The notes below the pieces were generated by a model, which worked only from the letters and a program-made list of their open reading frames with translations, ran no database searches and was not told the DNA's origin. A DNA stretch of 64,000 bases from Curvibacter sp. GWA2_63_95 (GTDB taxonomy: Bacteria; Pseudomonadota; Gammaproteobacteria; Burkholderiales; Burkholderiaceae_C), in NCBI GenBank assembly GCA_001795455.1, contig MGPB01000025.1:1-64000 (forward strand). The letters are read 5' to 3'. Below, piece after piece: positions 59,844 to 64,000 of the stretch (position 1 is the stretch's first letter; every line of letters starts with the position of its first letter). Both the position numbers and the translations under genes were made by a program.

Positions 59844-60352
59844 GGTGATCGGGGGCCTTTTCCGTCTCCCCCATTGAAAACGCTCAACTCACGGGATATC
59901 AAATCGCATAGATCAAGAACTTCCTCATCTCGAAGAATCGCTTTAAACGGAGATGGGAATCTGGCAAGCAGCAGGTGCTGCCCACTGGGGCCGCTGAGAT
60001 GAAGTGACCATCCCATGTATCGGACAAATGGACTGGCGTACACCCGTGTGAAGTCTCTAAGAGATACGGTCTTGGATTTTCGAAACGGATTTAGGTGCGA
60101 GTAGAAAAAAGTCGCCTCTTTGTTGCTAAAAGAAACGACAACTTTCTCTACCCTGTTTGTCCACCAGATTCCCACCAGCAGAGCAATGAAAATCGCCAGT
60201 CCGGCACCGAGAGCCAAAGCATGAGCGGCAGCGGCAAAAACAACTGCACCAATTTGAAAAGTTGCTATGAAGAAAACCCACGGGTTTCTCCGATTAAGAA
60301 TCGTAATTTCTTCGGGTTTTGATTGATTCATGTGCTGATTAATAGATGCCAT
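59834..60352 (-). CDS. Two-helix membrane protein downstream of alpha-2-macroglobulin
   Basis: 172 residues. Two helices (about 25-60) are followed by a soluble domain (VEKVVVSFSNKEATFFYSH and VSLRDFTRVYASPFV) that reads like a bacterial PH-type fold, though this is tentative. The ATG shares a base with the alpha-2-macroglobulin stop (TGATG), so it is translationally coupled to it. Function unknown. In other genomes pbpC would be expected here. Confidence 0.72.
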   Translation of the reverse strand: MASINQHMNQSKPEEITILNRRNPWVFFIATFQIGAVVFAAAAHALALGAGLAIFIALLVGIWWTNRVEKVVVSFSNKEATFFYSHLNPFRKSKTVSLRDFTRVYASPFVRYMGWSLHLSGPSGQHLLLARFPSPFKAILRDEEVLDLCDLISRELSVFNGGDGKGPRSPRQ

Positions 60353-63300
60353 CACTTCGCCCCTACCACCTTCACCTTCATATTCGGCGCCTCCCCAAAC
60401 ATCTCCGGCGCATACATCGCTTCCACGCGTGAGGGGGGCAGCGAGAACTCACCGACGTTGTTCAGGCGGATGGTGTATTCCATCTTCATCACGCCTTTGG
60501 GCAGGTACTCGTAGTAGCTACGGAAGGACTCGAAGCTGCGTTCTTCGAACGCGGCCCAGCCGTAGCCTTCCTTCTTCTCGCCCTGCGTAGCGATCTCGCT
60601 GTCGCGGCCCAGGCCACTGCCCAGAATCGTCGCGCCGCCGGGCACCGGGTCGGTGATGGCGACCCAGGTCATGTCGGCGCTGGCGTTCACCTCGATGCTG
60701 ATGCGCAGCACGTCACCACGCGTGTAGCTGCCGGCGGGCAGGCTCTTGTTGGCCTGCTCCACGGGGGTCACCGTTTTCTTGATCTGGTAGCCCGCGAAGA
60801 AGGGTGCCTTCAGCTGCACCGCCGCCACGGACTGCAGCGTGAGCCAGGGCTTGCCTGCGCCCTGGTGGGTGACGTTCAGTGTGTCTTTGGCCGCAGTGTT
60901 ACCCCAGGGCAGGAACATGGTGTTGTTCTTCAGGTTGCCTGGCGATGCGGGCGCGCCAAAGAAAGTGGTCTGGTGCGCAGCGCCTGATGCCTCGGTGGTC
61001 TTGATGCGCTCCACTTTGCTCCAGTCCACGCTCGCACTGCCCGTGCTCATGCTGGCCTTGGTGCTACCCGCCACCGGTACCGCTTCAAACTTGGCGCTGA
61101 ATTTCTCTAGCGCCAGGCCACCCCACAGGTTGGCCGTGGTGGTGTGCCAGGCGCCGTTTTGCTGGCGGCTGATGAAGCCGTTGGCCAGGCGACCCATGTC
61201 GTCCTTCCAGGCCGGGTCGTCCAGCACGCTGAGGATCAGGCGCGCGGTGTTCACGTCGCCGTTTTGCATCAGCCACCACCAGTAGTCGTCCTTCTCGCTG
61301 GAGAAGATCATCTTGGTGCCCTGGTAGCTGATGCGGCTGCGCAGGATCTGGTTGGCCTCGGCGATGCGCTTGTCGCGCTCGGGCACATCGTTCACGCGCT
61401 TGAGGATGTTGAGCCAATCAAGCACCGCATGGGTGGGCCACTGGTTGGGCGCAATGGTGATGCTGTGGACCATGCGGCCCTGCGCCTTGCCGTAGCGCGA
61501 CAGTGCCTCGATCGCGGCCAGCTTGCGCATGTCCAGATCTTTCCGCGGGCTCCAGAAGTCGCGCTGGATGCGGCCTTCCACAAACGCGATCAGGCCGCGC
61601 TCCATGGGCGCGCGGATCTCATCACTCAGCGCAAACGCCGGGTTGATACCAGAGGCCTCATGCGTGGCAGCCAGCAGGTAGGCGGTCAGTGTGTCGCTGC
61701 CGCGGTTGGCCTCGCCATCGCGCGGCGGGAAGTAGTTGGCCAGGCCGTCGCTGTCCAGGTAGCTCGGGATTTGCGTAGCCACCGTCTGCCACAGCTTGCC
61801 GTCGCGCAGGCCCACACTCTTGCTGGTCTTTTGTTCCAGGCAGGCAAAGGGGTAGAGCGCAAACCAGTCTTTCACACCCGGCAGGCCTTCGGCCAGCTTG
61901 GGCTGCAGCGCCATCTTCAAGCCGCCGCGGCCGGGCAGGGCGTCAGCCGGGGCGTTCACATCCATCGTGAGCGGGCCGTCGATCTGCACCAGCGTAGCCT
62001 GCTGCACGGTGAGTGGCACGGCGGGCACGATGCGCTGGCGCGCCTTCAGCGCATCGCGTGCGCCGCTGATGGTGTCCTTGGCTTCAATTTCCCACAGGAT
62101 GGCCTCGTTGCGCGTCAGTGCCAGCTGTGCGGGTGCTGTCACGTTCCACGCCACTTCGCGGGCATCACCGGCGGGAATTTCCACCGTTTGTGGTTCCAGA
62201 GTGAGCAGTGTGGCGCGCGGGCTCACCAGCACCTTCATGGCCTGCTTGGTGGTGTTGCGCAGCGTCAGTTGGGCGCGGTACTGGTCGTCCTCGCGCACCA
62301 GCGGCGGCAGGCCGCTGATGATTTGCAGGTCTTGCGTCGCGCGGATGCTGGTGCTGCCCGTGCCAAACATGCCGGTGAAGGCATCGGCCACCGCAACAAT
62401 CTTGAAGGTGGTGAGTGCATCGTTCAGCGGCACGGTGACCACGGCCTGGCCGTTGGCGTCCAGCTTCACGCTGGGGTTCCACAGCAGCAATGTCTCCAGC
62501 AGTTCACGTGCCCCGCTGTGGCCACCGCCACCGCCGGGTGCCACGGCCTTGCGGCCATAGTGGCGCCGGCCAATGATTTCCATCTGCGCGGTGGACGTTT
62601 CCACACCCCAGCTTCGGCGCTGCAACATGGCATCCAGCAGGTTCCAGCTGCTGTTGGGCATCAGCTCCAGCAGGGCCTGGTCCACGGCGGCCAGGGCCAC
62701 CTCGGCGTTGGCAGCGGGCTGGCCGTTGGGCAGCTTCACGGTGATGGTGACCTTGGCCTGGCTGCGCACGGCATAACTTTCCTTGTCGGCCTTCACGCTC
62801 ACTGCCAGCTCATGCGCCTTGGTGCCCACGCGGATTTCGGCCACACCCAAACGGAAGGCGGGCTTGCTCAAATCCACCAGTGCGGTGGGCGCCACGTACT
62901 CGCGCCCCTCGTACCAGAAGCTGGTCCACCACTCGCGCGGGGCCTTGTAGCCCCAGGTGAAGAAGCTGTACCACGGCACCTCGCGCAGGCGGCCGCGCAG
63001 CACCAGCGCGCTCACATACACATTGGGCCCCCAGCCCTCCTGAATCTTCAGGCTGATGGTCGGGTCTTGCCCGTTGAGCTGCACCACCTCGGTCTGCACA
63101 ATGCCTTCGCGCTCCACCGCCACCAGCGCGGTGGCAAAGCGAAACGGCATGCGCACCTGGAACTTGGCGGTTTCGCCGGGTTGGTAGCTCTTTTTCTCGG
63201 GCAGCAGGTCGATACGGTCGGTGTTCTCGCCACCAAACCACAGCTCGCCCTGCTTGGTGACATACACGCTGCTGGCCGCCTGAATGCTGTTGCCACTGCT

Positions 63301-64000
63301 GTCTTTGGCCGTCACCACCAGTTCCACTTCACCGGCTTCGTTTAGCGCGGTTTCGCACAACAGCAAGCCGCGCGAATCGCTCTTGCCGCTGCACACGCTG
63401 CCCATTTCCTTGGTGCTGGTCTTGTTGTCGTAGGTGTAGAAGCCGCCCACCATGCGCTTGCGCGTGGTGGTGGTGATGCGGGCGGTGGCTTTCACCTCCA
63501 GCGCCACGCCGGCCTGCGGCTTGCCAGTCAGGTCCAACGCCAGGGCCTGGAACTTTATCTTTTGGCTGCTGGACACCCAGCCCTCGGTCTTGATGCCGGC
63601 CACCACGGCCGCAGGCCACAGGGTCTGCGTGCTGCGGATGGTCTGCACCTCGCCGTTGGGGTCGGAGTAGGTGGCTTCCAGCAGCAGGTCTTGTGGCTGG
63701 CGGCTCTTGGGTACCTGATCGATGGCCAGCTTGCCGCCGCCGTTTTTGTCCAGCGTGATGGGCAGCTTGTCGGCAATCACGCGGTTGTCGATGCTGGCGC
63801 TGGTGTCTTCCTCGCCTTCGCCACTGCTGGCCTGTTGGTTGCCACGCGGTGCCGAAAAATTGAACTCGCTGAAGTCGGCAAAGCTGAGCGACTTGCTGCG
63901 CACCAGGGCCGACACGCGCACCGGCAGGTTCACCGCGCCGCCGCCCGACACGTAGTTGATCTGCACATCCACCGGCACCTTGTCCACATTGACCAGCGCT
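60352..64000 (-). CDS. yfhM: Bacterial alpha-2-macroglobulin (YfhM/ECAM-like), C-terminal part
   Basis: At least 1,216 codons are visible; the 5' end lies beyond the window. The thioester motif CLEQ is encoded at 61831-61842 within YPFACLEQKTSK, and the macroglobulin domains are recognisable (KKSYQPGETAKFQVRMPF; bait-proximal [16 protein letters not shown]). These periplasmic protease-trapping proteins guard the cell wall and work with PbpC, which patches breached peptidoglycan. Here pbpC is 10.8 kb away. The following membrane-protein gene is coupled to it by a TGATG overlap. Confidence 0.92.
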   Translation of the reverse strand, partial: ALVNVDKVPVDVQINYVSGGGAVNLPVRVSALVRSKSLSFADFSEFNFSAPRGNQQASSGEGEEDTSASIDNRVIADKLPITLDKNGGGKLAIDQVPKSRQPQDLLLEATYSDPNGEVQTIRSTQTLWPAAVVAGIKTEGWVSSSQKIKFQALALDLTGKPQAGVALEVKATARITTTTRKRMVGGFYTYDNKTSTKEMGSVCSGKSDSRGLLLCETALNEAGEVELVVTAKDSSGNSIQAASSVYVTKQGELWFGGENTDRIDLLPEKKSYQPGETAKFQVRMPFRFATALVAVEREGIVQTEVVQLNGQDPTISLKIQEGWGPNVYVSALVLRGRLREVPWYSFFTWGYKAPREWWTSFWYEGREYVAPTALVDLSKPAFRLGVAEIRVGTKAHELAVSVKADKESYAVRSQAKVTITVKLPNGQPAANAEVALAAVDQALLELMPNSSWNLLDAMLQRRSWGVETSTAQMEIIGRRHYGRKAVAPGGGGGHSGARELLETLLLWNPSVKLDANGQAVVTVPLNDALTTFKIVAVADAFTGMFGTGSTSIRATQDLQIISGLPPLVREDDQYRAQLTLRNTTKQAMKVLVSPRATLLTLEPQTVEIPAGDAREVAWNVTAPAQLALTRNEAILWEIEAKDTISGARDALKARQRIVPAVPLTVQQATLVQIDGPLTMDVNAPADALPGRGGLKMALQPKLAEGLPGVKDWFALYPFACLEQKTSKSVGLRDGKLWQTVATQIPSYLDSDGLANYFPPRDGEANRGSDTLTAYLLAATHEASGINPAFALSDEIRAPMERGLIAFVEGRIQRDFWSPRKDLDMRKLAAIEALSRYGKAQGRMVHSITIAPNQWPTHAVLDWLNILKRVNDVPERDKRIAEANQILRSRISYQGTKMIFSSEKDDYWWWLMQNGDVNTARLILSVLDDPAWKDDMGRLANGFISRQQNGAWHTTTANLWGGLALEKFSAKFEAVPVAGSTKASMSTGSASVDWSKVERIKTTEASGAAHQTTFFGAPASPGNLKNNTMFLPWGNTAAKDTLNVTHQGAGKPWLTLQSVAAVQLKAPFFAGYQIKKTVTPVEQANKSLPAGSYTRGDVLRISIEVNASADMTWVAITDPVPGGATILGSGLGRDSEIATQGEKKEGYGWAAFEERSFESFRSYYEYLPKGVMKMEYTIRLNNVGEFSLPPSRVEAMYAPEMFGEAPNMKVKVVGAK

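Noticed and set aside
1..64000. IS elements, prophage, integrase, CRISPR arrays, rRNA
   Set aside because: No transposase, integrase, phage or Cas reading frames and no regularly spaced short repeats were seen; the dispersed repeats are irregularly placed and differ in orientation.

Overview
The window looks like chromosomal DNA from a GC-rich betaproteobacterium of the family Comamonadaceae, probably near Rhodoferax or Polaromonas. This is judged from protein style (HAAT/liv transporter operon, DUF2339/DUF3999 pair, RcnB-type protein, TRAP-type binding protein) and from a dispersed repeat that I associate with this family. No database search was possible, so the taxonomy is an inference. Coding density is very high, and no stretch longer than 300 bases lacks a gene. 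I see no IS element, prophage, CRISPR array or rRNA. One tRNA gene, tRNA-Leu(CAA), is present.

Layout. 0-4.3 kb: a livHMGF branched-chain amino acid type ABC transporter operon and a small secreted protein. 4.3-12.4 kb: housekeeping and metabolic genes (2Fe-2S flavoprotein reductase, YeeZ-like epimerase, PAP2 phosphatase, META lipoprotein, periplasmic molybdenum hydroxylase pair, tRNA-Leu, cysM, Nudix hydrolase, tusA). 12.4-21.5 kb: valS, cupin, moaC, MaoC-like hydratase, phytase-like esterase, yaaA, alpha/beta hydrolase, queF.

21.5-36.3 kb is a dense signalling district. A minus-strand cluster encodes an Aer-like chemoreceptor, a PAS-GAF-PAS-GGDEF-EAL protein, a TRAP-type binding protein and a membrane GGDEF-EAL protein. 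Two unusual response regulators follow (REC-HPt, and a regulator with its DNA-binding domain N-terminal to the receiver). Divergent from them is a plus-strand operon of receiver, HD-GYP phosphodiesterase, family-3 binding protein and PAS histidine kinase. 36.3-49.5 kb: dinB, an orphan Tat-type binding protein, an FMN hydroxy-acid oxidase, the DUF2339/DUF3999 pair, an RcnB-like protein, ogt, an RskA-like fragment, a membrane protein and pbpC.

49.6-54.6 kb holds a second, parallel signalling operon: degenerate kinase, receiver, PhnD-type binding protein, three-PAS histidine kinase. 54.8-58 kb carries an Old Yellow Enzyme, a SLOG-fold protein, DUF1304, a TetR regulator and a conserved hypothetical. 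57.97-59.85 kb is a small cassette (LprI-like protein, N-acetylmuramoyl-L-alanine amidase, small membrane protein) flanked by duplicated gene fragments. The window ends inside a bacterial alpha-2-macroglobulin gene, the usual partner of pbpC, here separated from it by about 10.8 kb.

The main themes are these. (1) Three different families of periplasmic binding protein are each locked into an operon with c-di-GMP enzymes or histidine kinases, with no transporter genes. (2) A dispersed repeat of about 50-70 bp occurs at least seven times and in several places is translated in frame (dinB, pbpC twice) or supplies a start codon. (3) The alpha-2-macroglobulin/pbpC pair is split by accessory DNA containing a nested duplication around a peptidoglycan amidase.
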